A stretch of 5,246 nt of DNA from an uncultured euryarchaeote. Its GTDB lineage: Archaea > Thermoplasmatota > Poseidoniia > Poseidoniales > Thalassarchaeaceae. This document shows positions 1 through 5,060 of this stretch, in pieces. The DNA is taken from positions 1-5,246 of the forward strand of contig CALCOR010000105.1 in the NCBI GenBank assembly GCA_937897085.1. Reading direction: 5' to 3'. Numbering within the stretch: position 1 is the stretch's first letter; the number at the start of each line of letters is the position of its first letter. Below the pieces are notes generated by a model. The model worked only from the letters and a program-made list of their open reading frames with translations, was not told where the DNA came from and searched no databases. The translations under genes and the position numbers were made by a program.

Positions 1-147
1 CAGAATCGGGGCCGTGGCCGACGCCAGCAGCGCAAAGGTAAGTCCAACGGCAACCGCTCGAATGTGAAATCGAGTCACCAATCCAATAGTGGACGCAATG
101 CCCGGCGTTCAGGACGCGGCCGAAGCCGCAAACAACGCAAGCACTAG
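1..147 (+). CDS. C-terminal tail of an Arg/Gly/Lys-rich protein (partial), possibly an RNA helicase or other RNA-binding protein
   Basis: The frame is open from the first base to a TAG at 145-147, giving the last 48 residues of a protein that begins outside the window. The tail is almost entirely R, K, G, Q, N and S, with RGR and RRxxR-like patches (for example NRGRGRR at the start and GRGRSRKQRKH at the end) and no acidic residue. Such low-complexity basic tails are known from DEAD-box RNA helicases and some ribosomal or RNA-processing proteins, where they bind RNA non-specifically. No catalytic domain is in view, so the helicase assignment is inference only; that this is a real coding end rests on the open frame, the biased composition and the absence of a competing frame. 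The next gene on the same strand starts 203 bp downstream, so it is probably a separate transcription unit. Confidence 0.6.
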   Translation, partial: QNRGRGRRQQRKGKSNGNRSNVKSSHQSNSGRNARRSGRGRSRKQRKH

Positions 148-350
148 GCCAGTTACTGAGTTCGGTGAAGCACTCGTCGGTCACATGAGGTGACTGTACA
201 GGGCCGAGATTCAGACGATATGCACTGAGTGTTTCGTTGATACTACTAGTTCCGTTCTTTCAATCAGAGTGTTGCCGGGAATGCAGAAGTCAGAATCGGA
301 GCGAAGAGGCTACCACACCCTGAAGAGCGCGACCACCCTACAGCGAGCGA
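148..350. other. Intergenic region with weak promoter-like sequence and a small hairpin
   Basis: No convincing gene lies in these 203 bp. An open frame starting at GTG 269 runs into the next gene in the wrong frame and looks like chance. A short inverted repeat GTCAC-ATGAG-GTGAC lies at 180-194; it has no T-run after it and is too weak to call a terminator. The AT-richer stretch 231-262 holds TTGATA (237-242) and, 16 bases on, TTCAAT (259-264), a poor but correctly spaced sigma70-like pair that could serve the gene at 351. No tRNA or riboswitch fold was recognised by eye. Confidence 0.3.
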
Positions 351-827
351 ATGGTGGCAAGTGCACAGGACGCGCTCATTCTGCTGGTGCACCCGTTGGC
401 GGCGCTCGCGGTCATCTACCTGATGTACGACCAGCACCGTTGGCGCAAGCAGCGTCTGGAACTGCGCGGGGATGAGCGTCTAGCGGCCCGCGCAGGGCAC
501 GAGCAGCGCGGCGAGCGGCTGTTCCAGGCGGCGGTGGCAGTGGTTTTGCTCGGGTTCGCGGTCAGCCTGTTCAGGGGGCTCTCAGCCGGCGAGACTCTCT
601 TCTGGGCGCTGCTTCCCAACCATTACCACGGCTTCCTCGGCCCACTCGCGCTCGGCCTGTTCGCATTCCTGCGCCGCAAGGGGCAGATGGTCCGCGACCA
701 ACGGGAGGCCGGTGAGAAGTTCGCGCTCGAACTCCAGAGACATGGTCGCGCCAGTGACGTAATCATCATCCTGATGCTGTTTCACGCCTTCCTCGGCTTC
801 CTTTACCTGCTTCAACTGCTGCGCTGA
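351..827 (+). CDS. Four-helix integral membrane protein, DUF4079-like (tentative)
   Basis: This 158-residue protein has four hydrophobic segments: about 8-26, 58-77, 92-107 and 136-157. They are separated by a charged, Arg/Glu-rich loop (27-56), a short loop and a second charged loop (108-135). Histidines sit in or at the edge of three helices (H14 in an HP pair, H91 and H93 in NHYHG, H145), with H131 just before helix 4. The HP near the N-terminus, the H-G start of helix 3 and the H just before the last helix recall the DUF4079 family of cyanobacteria and plants and, more loosely, four-helix b-type cytochromes. That is remembered resemblance, not a search result, and the function is unknown. 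The ATG at 351 has no clear ribosome binding site but puts helix 1 close to the N-terminus. The 3' end overlaps the convergent DHH gene by 16 bp. Confidence 0.75.
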   Translation: MVASAQDALILLVHPLAALAVIYLMYDQHRWRKQRLELRGDERLAARAGHEQRGERLFQAAVAVVLLGFAVSLFRGLSAGETLFWALLPNHYHGFLGPLALGLFAFLRRKGQMVRDQREAGEKFALELQRHGRASDVIIILMLFHAFLGFLYLLQLLR

Positions 828-1834
828 GCACGATTCGACCAGACTTCCATCCATCCGTCGAGGTTGCGTTGCACGTCTGCGATTTCGATAGATCTCTCCG
901 CGGGCTCACCTGAATGGTGCATCGGCATCACTCGGCACCCGCAGGCGTTGGCGTGCCCTCCACCATCTGTGTCGAACAGGGTGGCCATTCGGGTGAGGTC
1001 GAACACCCCTCCATCAGGGTGGAGGAAGGAGTTGGTGTAGAAGGAGGCGGACATCGGCCAGCGATCGAGCTCCCCCAGTTCGCCGTCGAGGTCCCCATGC
1101 ATGATCAGGCAGGCATCGCAGGCGTCTCCGAAATGCGCGGTCACCAGATATCCATTGGTCCGATGGCCGGTTCCCTGCAGCCGCACCACAGCCAGGCGGT
1201 CGACCACCTCACCCTTCTCAGCCAGCAACCCGCGCACCTCATCGCGTTCCTGTCGCTTTCGCTCGATCCGCTTCTGAACCGCCGGCTCCGCCATGATGCT
1301 CTCCAGCGCGCGCCCCTCGACCAGCCAATCCAGAAGACCCAACGTGTATTCCGCATCACTCGCGGAAACGGTTTGCGACAACCAGAGCACAGGGTCGTCT
1401 GAGAAGAACTCCTCCTCGGTGATCTTGCCTCCGTCGATGCGGTCGACCATGCGCATCAGGGGTGCAAGCGAGGAGAGGTCGAACAGCGAGCGGAACAGGT
1501 CGTAGGCTACTCGCGCCGCGGAGTCCTCATCCCGCCAGTGGGCGTGACCTCCTTCTGCCTCCAGCGCCTCGACGAGTTCCTCGGTCGGCTCATTGGTGGC
1601 GTGATGGTCGATCCACAGTCCGCATTCGGGATGGAACGGGAGGTCGCACACGGCGGTGTTGCGGTCGATGTACTCGTCAAGGTAACCACTCCTGATCTCC
1701 GCTGGGTGCGACAGGATGACCTCGGCTTCAGGCCATGCGATGCGCAGCACTGCAGCAGCCACGAGACCATCGAGGTCACCGTCTGCGACGATGCGCCTGA
1801 TGTCGAGTCTGTCGAGCAGGGTGCGGGGTGCCAT
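812..1834 (-). CDS. DHH/DHHA1-family phosphoesterase (RecJ/NrnA/exopolyphosphatase-like)
   Basis: This 340-residue protein carries the DHH superfamily metal-binding motifs in order: motif I DGDLDG at 18-23, motif II C-D-L with D64, motif III DHH at 76-78, and motif IV V-D-R-I-D with D131. A DHHA1-type domain follows, ending in the substrate-binding GGGH at 291-294. Between the domains lies a charged, helical linker (about 185-215, QKRIERKRQERDEVRGLL), as in other stand-alone DHH proteins. Family members use two Mn2+ or Mg2+ ions to hydrolyse phosphodiesters or phosphoanhydrides: short oligonucleotides, cyclic dinucleotides, pAp or polyphosphate. Which substrate applies cannot be read here. 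It lacks added CBS, PAS or OB domains and is probably cytoplasmic. The ATG at 1834 puts motif I at the usual N-terminal position; no strong ribosome binding site precedes it. It diverges from the Nudix gene, which also acts on nucleotides. Confidence 0.92.
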   Translation of the reverse strand: MAPRTLLDRLDIRRIVADGDLDGLVAAAVLRIAWPEAEVILSHPAEIRSGYLDEYIDRNTAVCDLPFHPECGLWIDHHATNEPTEELVEALEAEGGHAHWRDEDSAARVAYDLFRSLFDLSSLAPLMRMVDRIDGGKITEEEFFSDDPVLWLSQTVSASDAEYTLGLLDWLVEGRALESIMAEPAVQKRIERKRQERDEVRGLLAEKGEVVDRLAVVRLQGTGHRTNGYLVTAHFGDACDACLIMHGDLDGELGELDRWPMSASFYTNSFLHPDGGVFDLTRMATLFDTDGGGHANACGCRVMPMHHSGEPAERSIEIADVQRNLDGWMEVWSNRAQRSS

Positions 1835-1930
1835 CGAGCCGCGGCTGACTTGACTTCGTGCATAGGTGTAGCGTCGCCGCTGACAGCGCTGTCACGGAAC
1901 TGATAACGGTCGGGGCGGCTTGGAAGCACG
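1835..1930. promoter_or_regulatory. Divergent promoter region between the DHH and Nudix genes
   Basis: The 96 bp between the two start codons must drive both genes outward unless transcription reads in from far away. A perfect 14-bp palindrome sits near its middle. No textbook -35/-10 pair is clear on either strand. On the minus strand TACACC (1871-1866) is a weak -10-like sequence about 32 bases before the DHH start; on the plus strand TGATAAC (1901-1907) lies about 27 bases before the Nudix start and could be a weak TATA or -10 element. GGAAG at 1922-1926, four bases before ATG 1931, is a modest ribosome binding site for the Nudix gene. Confidence 0.45.
1881..1894. promoter_or_regulatory. 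Perfect 14-bp palindrome, candidate operator
   Basis: TGACAGCGCTGTCA reads identically on both strands. It lies about 37 bp from the Nudix start and 47 bp from the DHH start, a position from which a dimeric repressor could control both divergent genes. The symmetry stops exactly at 14 bp (C faces C outside). No regulator gene is in the window and I cannot match the sequence to a known regulator family, so the operator role is inference from symmetry and location. Confidence 0.45.
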
Positions 1931-2332
1931 ATGGAGACGTCGTGCGGCTTCGTGCTGGTGAATCACGACTGTGTGCTGTTGCTGCAGTATCCACAGGGGC
2001 ACTGGGGTTTTGTCAAGGGCCACCATGAGGAGGCGGATGGCTCGTATCAGCAGACTGCACGCAGGGAGTTGCATGAGGAGACCGGTATCGAGGACGTTCG
2101 CATCGTGCCGGACTTCGAGATGCGCACCGAGTATGTGTTCACGCACAAGGGCAGAGAGGTGCGCAAGCAGGTGTTCTGGTACGCCGCCGAGACCGATACC
2201 GTCGTCGTGACACTCTCTCACGAGCACACTGGCCATCTCTGGCTCTCATGGGATGAGGCCGCTGAGCAGTTGACGTTCGACAACTCTCGCAATGTGCTGG
2301 CTGCTGCCCGTGCCGTGCTCGAGGGGGCGTAA
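1931..2332 (+). CDS. Nudix hydrolase, similar to asymmetric diadenosine tetraphosphatase (Ap4A hydrolase)
   Basis: This 133-residue protein is of normal size for a one-domain Nudix enzyme. The Nudix helix is clear at 44-53 (RRELHEETGI, containing the REUxEExGU metal-binding core), preceded by WGFVKGH at 25-31, which matches the W-x-P/V-KGH lead-in of NUDT2-type Ap4A hydrolases. Further NUDT2-like features are K-Q-V-F-W-Y at 79-84, and L-S-H-E-H at 95-99 followed by W104. Such enzymes cut Ap4A to ATP and AMP, removing a stress nucleotide; other dinucleoside polyphosphates, or 5'-pyrophosphates on RNA as with RppH, are possible substrates. The first half of the Nudix box is unusual: from G30 to the REL core it is one residue longer than the consensus, and the usual Glu at box position 7 is missing. 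It starts with ATG after a modest GGAAG and ends 4 bp before the convergent adenosyltransferase stop. Confidence 0.9.
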   Translation: METSCGFVLVNHDCVLLLQYPQGHWGFVKGHHEEADGSYQQTARRELHEETGIEDVRIVPDFEMRTEYVFTHKGREVRKQVFWYAAETDTVVVTLSHEHTGHLWLSWDEAAEQLTFDNSRNVLAAARAVLEGA

Positions 2333-2336
2333 AGGC

Positions 2337-2975
2337 TCACTCCGGTTCACGCCGACCGATCGGCTCCCACAACGTCTCAGCCTCGCCGATGATCACACAC
2401 ACCCAGCGGGCGAGCACGAAGAACCAGTCCGACAACCGATTGACGTAGGCGAGCGCGAAGGGCCTGACAGCCTCGTCCCCCTCCGCATCGACCAACGCGG
2501 CTAGGCACCGCTCCATCCTGCGTGTGACCACCCGCGCCATGTGCAACTGAGCCACCGGTGGAGAGCCAGTGGGCAGGATGAACGAGGACAGCGGATCGAC
2601 CTCCTCCAACCACTCATCCATCTCTGTGAGCAGTTCCTCCGCTGCCGATTCGGGGAGCAGGCGCATGCCCTCGGGTATGCGCTCGGGGTGAGCGGAGCAT
2701 TCCGCTCCGAGGTCGAACAACTCCTGCTGCAGCCTCGCCAAGCGAGGTAGCAAGGTGCTCTTGACCCTGGAGACTGTCGCCCGATGTCCTCCGTCGGCTG
2801 CCACATCCGAGAATCGGTCTAGTTCCATGCGAACCACGCCGACCACGCAGTTCAGCTCGTCGATGGTGCCCACGAGTTCGAGGCGCGCATCGCTCTTCGC
2901 CACCTCCGTGCCATCCAGATGCCTGGTCATCCCACCATCACCTACGCCGGTGTGCACCTTCGTGATACGAACCAT
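2337..2975 (-). CDS. pduO: ATP:cob(I)alamin adenosyltransferase, PduO type
   Basis: This 212-residue protein transfers the adenosyl group of ATP to cob(I)alamin, making coenzyme B12 in the cytoplasm. Family landmarks appear in order: the N-terminal ATP loop V-H-T-G-V-G-D-G-G (7-15), GTIDELN (36-42), LFDLGAE (86-92), SSFILPTGS (130-138), LHMARVVTRRMER (144-156) with the Arg cluster that contacts ATP in PduO and human MMAB, and YVNRLSDWFFVLAR (177-190). The family usually has TGDKG in the loop; here it is VGDGG, a variant I believe occurs in other members. The frame stays open upstream to 3170, but that stretch reads as Cys/Ser/Arg-rich nonsense. ATG 2975 gives the normal MVRITKV start and has a G-run (GGGGG) six bases upstream. 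No cobalamin riboswitch is recognisable in the 76-bp leader, and no B12-dependent enzyme is in view. An insertion of about ten residues (53-66) separates the first two helices. Confidence 0.95.
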   Translation of the reverse strand: MVRITKVHTGVGDGGMTRHLDGTEVAKSDARLELVGTIDELNCVVGVVRMELDRFSDVAADGGHRATVSRVKSTLLPRLARLQQELFDLGAECSAHPERIPEGMRLLPESAAEELLTEMDEWLEEVDPLSSFILPTGSPPVAQLHMARVVTRRMERCLAALVDAEGDEAVRPFALAYVNRLSDWFFVLARWVCVIIGEAETLWEPIGRREPE

Positions 2976-3051
2976 CGCAACCCCCGTACAGAGTGCTCCA
3001 CCCTCCGTGGCTATCAAGTTCAGGGAGGGCAGAAAAGGGGTGAAAGAGTGT
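2976..3051 (-). other. Leader of the adenosyltransferase gene, with an inverted repeat
   Basis: This 76-bp gap separates the small membrane protein gene from the adenosyltransferase gene on the same strand. CCCTCC (3001-3006) pairs with GGAGGG (3024-3029) around a 17-base loop, a weak stem without a T-run. Near-identical 9-mers AGAGTGCTC (2990-2998) and AGAGTGTTC (3045-3053) flank it as direct repeats. No clear promoter is visible, so co-transcription with the upstream gene is possible. Confidence 0.25.
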
Positions 3052-3324
3052 TCAGACGAGGCTGGTCGTGGGCTGCTGATCACCGCGCGAGCGGACCTTC
3101 TGAAAGATGAGCGAGCCGAACATGATCCAGAACAGCACCTCGACCAGCACGACCGCCCAGTACCAACCACCCAGTTGCAGCAGCATCGCCGTGCCGTCGT
3201 AAGGTGTCCCGTAGTTGATGATGTAGGCGATCTGCGAGAGGAAGTTGGCCCCGAGCCAGGCCATCACAAGGGCCCAGCAAAAGGATAGACCGGACTTTCC
3301 GACCTTATTCTTGATTGCTATCAT
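3052..3324 (-). CDS. Small two-helix membrane protein, unknown function
   Basis: With the start at ATG 3324 this is a 90-residue protein: a short basic N-terminus (K5, K7, K10), a hydrophobic helix at about 13-36, a polar turn NYGTPYDGT (37-45) that is probably outside the membrane, a second helix at about 47-74 rich in Trp and Tyr, and a basic cytoplasmic tail (QKVRSRGDQQ). The positive-inside rule suggests both ends are cytoplasmic. I do not recognise the family. The frame is open to ATG 3435, which would overlap the upstream gene by 14 bp and add 37 residues. I reject that start because the added stretch is AT-richer, polar, unlike the rest, and filled with palindromes. No ribosome binding site precedes 3324, but TTCAAATA is centred about 27 bases upstream, which would fit a leaderless archaeal start. 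A GGTAT operator-like cluster lies 42-95 bases upstream. Confidence 0.65.
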   Translation of the reverse strand: MIAIKNKVGKSGLSFCWALVMAWLGANFLSQIAYIINYGTPYDGTAMLLQLGGWYWAVVLVEVLFWIMFGSLIFQKVRSRGDQQPTTSLV

Positions 3325-3365
3325 CAAGAGTAAATCCGCTTGCAGAGTATTTGAATCTCCCCATG

Positions 3366-3382
3366 ATACCCCCACGGGGTAT
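3366..3382. promoter_or_regulatory. CsoR/CstR-like inverted repeat, candidate operator
   Basis: ATACCCC (3366-3372) and GGGGTAT (3376-3382) form a perfect 7-bp inverted repeat with a CAC spacer. GC tracts flanked by TA, in the form TACCC...GGGTA, are the known operator type of many CsoR (copper-sensing) and CstR (persulfide-sensing) repressors of the DUF156 family. It sits 42-58 bases upstream of ATG 3324, where a repressor could block transcription. No DUF156 gene is in this window, and the similarity is from memory, so the regulator is inferred. Confidence 0.45.
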
Positions 3383-3411
3383 ACCCAATTATTCCCCGTA
3401 TTACGGAATCT

Positions 3412-3419
3412 GGTATACC
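3412..3419. promoter_or_regulatory. Second GGTATACC palindrome, candidate auxiliary operator
   Basis: GGTATACC is a perfect 8-bp palindrome whose core repeats that of GGGTATACCC at 3377-3386. The two centres are 34 bp apart, close to three helical turns. It abuts the stop codon of the upstream membrane protein gene. Taken alone it is short enough to be chance; its value is as part of the cluster. Confidence 0.3.
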
Positions 3420-3421
3420 GT

Positions 3422-4168
3422 TCATTCCGACTCATCGCTCGTAGGCGCGAGTTTCCTGAGCCGTTTCTCGACCTCTTTCAGCCATGTGCTGTCCACCGCC
3501 TCCTCTCCACCGAGCCGAGCCAGTCGCTCACGGTGGGTTCGCTCGAGTCGAATATTCCTCAGGTGTGCGTGAATTCGAACCAACGCCGCATGGCTCATGG
3601 CATCGATGTATTCGTTCTCAGCGTCCCATGAGCGTTCAAAGCAAGCGATTGCCCCGGGCGGGCCGTGCAGCAGCCCTCGCTCGAGTTGGCGCATGCCGGC
3701 TGCGGACCACATGCGCCCGGTGGTGCCGACAATCATCCCGCGGAAGAACAGGTAGATCTCCCCGAGAATCAGCAACGTGGCGAGCAAGAACGCGCCGAGC
3801 TGCTCCGCTCCACTGAACTGCTCCCAGCCGGTTGCGAGCATCGCGATGGCGCCGAAACAGAGCAACAGGCCCGAGAGCGGTGCCACCACGACATCGCGCT
3901 GGGTAACCGACATGTGGCGCACGCCCGCGAGCACTCCCACTCCGCCGAGTCCGCAGGCCACCAGCGCGCCCACCTGGTTCAGGTCAGCCGTCTGGGTCGG
4001 GGCCTGCTCGCCGATGAGCAGCAGCCCCGCGATGAGCAGCCACCCCCGTCCGTGCAGTCCTGAAATCTCGGGAAACGGTTGCTGCTTGCTGTACCACAAC
4101 AGCACACCACCGATGAGCGCGAACAGCATCGTCCAGCCGAGCACACCCTCACCTCGCCCTATCGGCAT
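3422..4168 (-). CDS. Five-helix membrane protein with a helical cytoplasmic tail, unknown function
   Basis: This 248-residue protein has five likely transmembrane segments: about 10-26, 42-55 (short), 66-86, 93-113 and 124-147. A roughly 100-residue hydrophilic C-terminal domain follows, predicted helical, ending in a charged helix (W229 to L240) and an acidic tail (SDESE). No enzyme motif or known family is recognisable. The odd helix number places the N- and C-termini on opposite sides, unless the short second segment does not cross. Within the tail, H-A-x3-R-I-x2-H-L (193-203) is shared with the small protein encoded just upstream. ATG 4168 lacks a ribosome binding site; ATG 4129 (residue 14) is an alternative but would cut into helix 1. 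The gene starts 29 bp after the stop of the 4198-4530 gene, so the two are probably co-transcribed. Confidence 0.75.
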   Translation of the reverse strand: MPIGRGEGVLGWTMLFALIGGVLLWYSKQQPFPEISGLHGRGWLLIAGLLLIGEQAPTQTADLNQVGALVACGLGGVGVLAGVRHMSVTQRDVVVAPLSGLLLCFGAIAMLATGWEQFSGAEQLGAFLLATLLILGEIYLFFRGMIVGTTGRMWSAAGMRQLERGLLHGPPGAIACFERSWDAENEYIDAMSHAALVRIHAHLRNIRLERTHRERLARLGGEEAVDSTWLKEVEKRLRKLAPTSDESE

Positions 4169-4197
4169 CGTGGGGAGGAAATGAACCCCTCTGCGCG

Positions 4198-4530
4198 TCA
4201 GTCGGCTGCTGGCTCGACGTCATCACTACGCCAGCCGGGACTCCAGAATTCCTCGTCGTCGAGCCAGCGCAGCCAGGCTTCCGCGTCAGCGCGCAGCAGC
4301 CGGAAAGCCCTGCGGTCCAACCCTTCGAGCAACTCGTCACTGACTTCCTGCTCGGTATGCGCTTCTGTCCATTCGACCTGCAGATGGCGCACGATTCGCT
4401 GACCCTCGGCATGGTTGTCGAAGTTCCGCTCACACTCCTCTTGGAGTTCTTGGAGCCAGAGCCTGGTTCCGCGCATGTGCGGGTCGCTGGCAATGATGCG
4501 CGTGCTGCGCTTGAACGGCCACCATCCCAT
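4198..4530 (-). CDS. Small acidic, Trp-rich helical protein, unknown function
   Basis: This 110-residue soluble protein has a short hydrophobic, basic N-terminus (MGWWPFKRS) that might touch the membrane surface, then mostly amphipathic helix. It is rich in Glu, Asp, Arg and Trp (eight Trp, including W86, W89, W96 and W100), has a single Cys (C33), and ends in an acidic tail. No family is recognised. The frame is open up to 4602, but ATG 4530 is chosen because GGAAGGGGAGCG directly precedes it, the best Shine-Dalgarno sequence in the window, and because the added 24 residues would be low-complexity. It is 29 bp from the five-helix membrane protein gene and shares with that protein's tail the pattern H-A-x3-R-I-x2-H-L (here 40-50), hinting that the two proteins are related in part or bind each other or the same partner. 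Confidence 0.7.
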   Translation of the reverse strand: MGWWPFKRSTRIIASDPHMRGTRLWLQELQEECERNFDNHAEGQRIVRHLQVEWTEAHTEQEVSDELLEGLDRRAFRLLRADAEAWLRWLDDEEFWSPGWRSDDVEPAAD

Positions 4531-4542
4531 CGCTCCCCTTCC
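4531..4542 (-). promoter_or_regulatory. Ribosome binding site that fixes the start at 4530
   Basis: On the minus strand GGAAGGGGAGCG runs directly into ATG 4530. The purine-rich AAGGGGAG core ends three bases before the start codon. It is stronger than any other ribosome binding site in the window and shows that this organism uses Shine-Dalgarno initiation for at least some genes. Confidence 0.6.
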
Positions 4543-4619
4543 GATGCCTGTTCTCCTTGAGGCTTCGCCCTCATCACGGCCGCGTAACCCTGATGCCCTC
4601 ACTCCCCCTGCAACCGTCG

Positions 4620-5057
4620 ATGGGTCGAGTCGTCGTGCACACGCATGGCCGAGCGCGAGAGCGCGGTTGTGCGGACCTGATCGAGATGTACGCCCAACGA
4701 CTGGACAGTCGCGGGGTACGGCTGGTGCAGCATGCGGGCAAGCTCAGCCATGACGAGTACCTCGAACGCATCAATCGTCAGGCTGACGGCGGGAGGTTGC
4801 TGCTATTGGACGAAGAGGGAGAATCTGGCTCTACTGAGTGGCTGTGTGAGCGCTGGAAGGAGTGGAAGTTGGGCACCGACACGGTTCATTTGGCGATAGG
4901 TCCGGTAGAAGGCTTCACTCGCAAGGCTGCTGCGGACCATGACACTCTTTCACTCGGCCCGCTCACCTTGACTTACGAACTGGCGGCGGTGCTGCTGCTC
5001 GAGCAACTCTACCGAGCGTCCGAGATAGAGCGCGGTTCGCCCTACCACCGCGGCTGA
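4620..5057 (+). CDS. rlmH: RlmH-like SPOUT methyltransferase (23S rRNA pseudouridine-1915 N3-methyltransferase)
   Basis: RlmH methylates N3 of pseudouridine 1915 in helix 69 of 23S rRNA on assembled 70S ribosomes, using S-adenosylmethionine. This 145-residue protein, slightly shorter than the usual 155-160, shows the family's layout: a basic N-terminal strand and helix (GRARERGCADLIEMYAQRL, 10-28), LLLLDEEGE (60-68, the usual LDE-x-G), S-T-E-W (71-74), an S-adenosylmethionine loop I-G-P-V-E-G-F (93-99), and the diagnostic C-terminus L-S-L-G-P-L-T-L (110-117) to LEQLYRASEIERGSPYHRG (127-145). The loop differs from the common IGG-x-x-G, with Pro in place of the second Gly. The frame is open to about 4557, but ATG 4620 gives the family-like start; ATG 4593 cannot be excluded. 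Neither has a ribosome binding site. Some archaea carry similar proteins annotated as putative RlmH. Confidence 0.9.
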   Translation: MGRVVVHTHGRARERGCADLIEMYAQRLDSRGVRLVQHAGKLSHDEYLERINRQADGGRLLLLDEEGESGSTEWLCERWKEWKLGTDTVHLAIGPVEGFTRKAAADHDTLSLGPLTLTYELAAVLLLEQLYRASEIERGSPYHRG

Positions 5058-5060
5058 ACA

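Larger units (their letters stand above)
3325..3421 (-). promoter_or_regulatory. Promoter/operator region of the small membrane protein gene
   Basis: This gap is visibly AT-richer than its surroundings and dense in symmetric sequence. Read on the plus strand it contains ATACCCC-CAC-GGGGTAT (3366-3382), GGGTATACCC (3377-3386, sharing an arm with the first), CCGTA-T-TACGG (3396-3406) and GGTATACC (3412-3419). On the minus strand, possible core promoter elements are AATAAT (3393-3388), TATCAT (3368-3363) and the TATA-like TTCAAATA (3355-3348); none has a good -35 partner. The TATA-like element at about -27 from ATG 3324 is the best placed. A 19-codon open frame from ATG 3364 on the minus strand also fits in the gap but shows no sign of being a gene. 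Confidence 0.5.

Noticed and set aside
180..194. GTCAC-ATGAG-GTGAC hairpin as a terminator for the upstream gene
   Set aside because: The stem is only 5 bp, with no following T-run; it is within chance expectation.
914..1402. 162-codon plus-strand open frame
   Set aside because: It lies wholly opposite the DHH gene, whose motifs are unambiguous; the frame is an antisense shadow of GC-rich codons.
2976..3051. Cobalamin riboswitch before the adenosyltransferase
   Set aside because: The gap is only 76 bp, far shorter than a cobalamin riboswitch, and no B12-box-like sequence was seen.
2976..3170. N-terminal extension of 65 residues on the adenosyltransferase
   Set aside because: The added residues are Cys/Ser/Arg-rich without family similarity, overlap the upstream gene, and ATG 2975 gives the family's standard N-terminus with a G-rich ribosome binding site.
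2755..3288. 177-codon plus-strand open frame
   Set aside because: It runs antisense across the adenosyltransferase and the small membrane protein and has no domain-like sequence.
4558..4573. TGAGG...CCTCA stem between the divergent small protein and rlmH
   Set aside because: Five base pairs around a six-base loop with mismatched inner bases, not placed at a gene end; too weak to call.
4531..4602. Upstream start for the small acidic protein (24 more residues)
   Set aside because: A strong Shine-Dalgarno sequence lies exactly in front of ATG 4530, and the extra residues look like translated leader.
4557..4619. Longer N-terminus for the RlmH-like protein
   Set aside because: RlmH proteins begin directly with the first beta strand; the extra 21 residues lack similarity and no ribosome binding site supports them.
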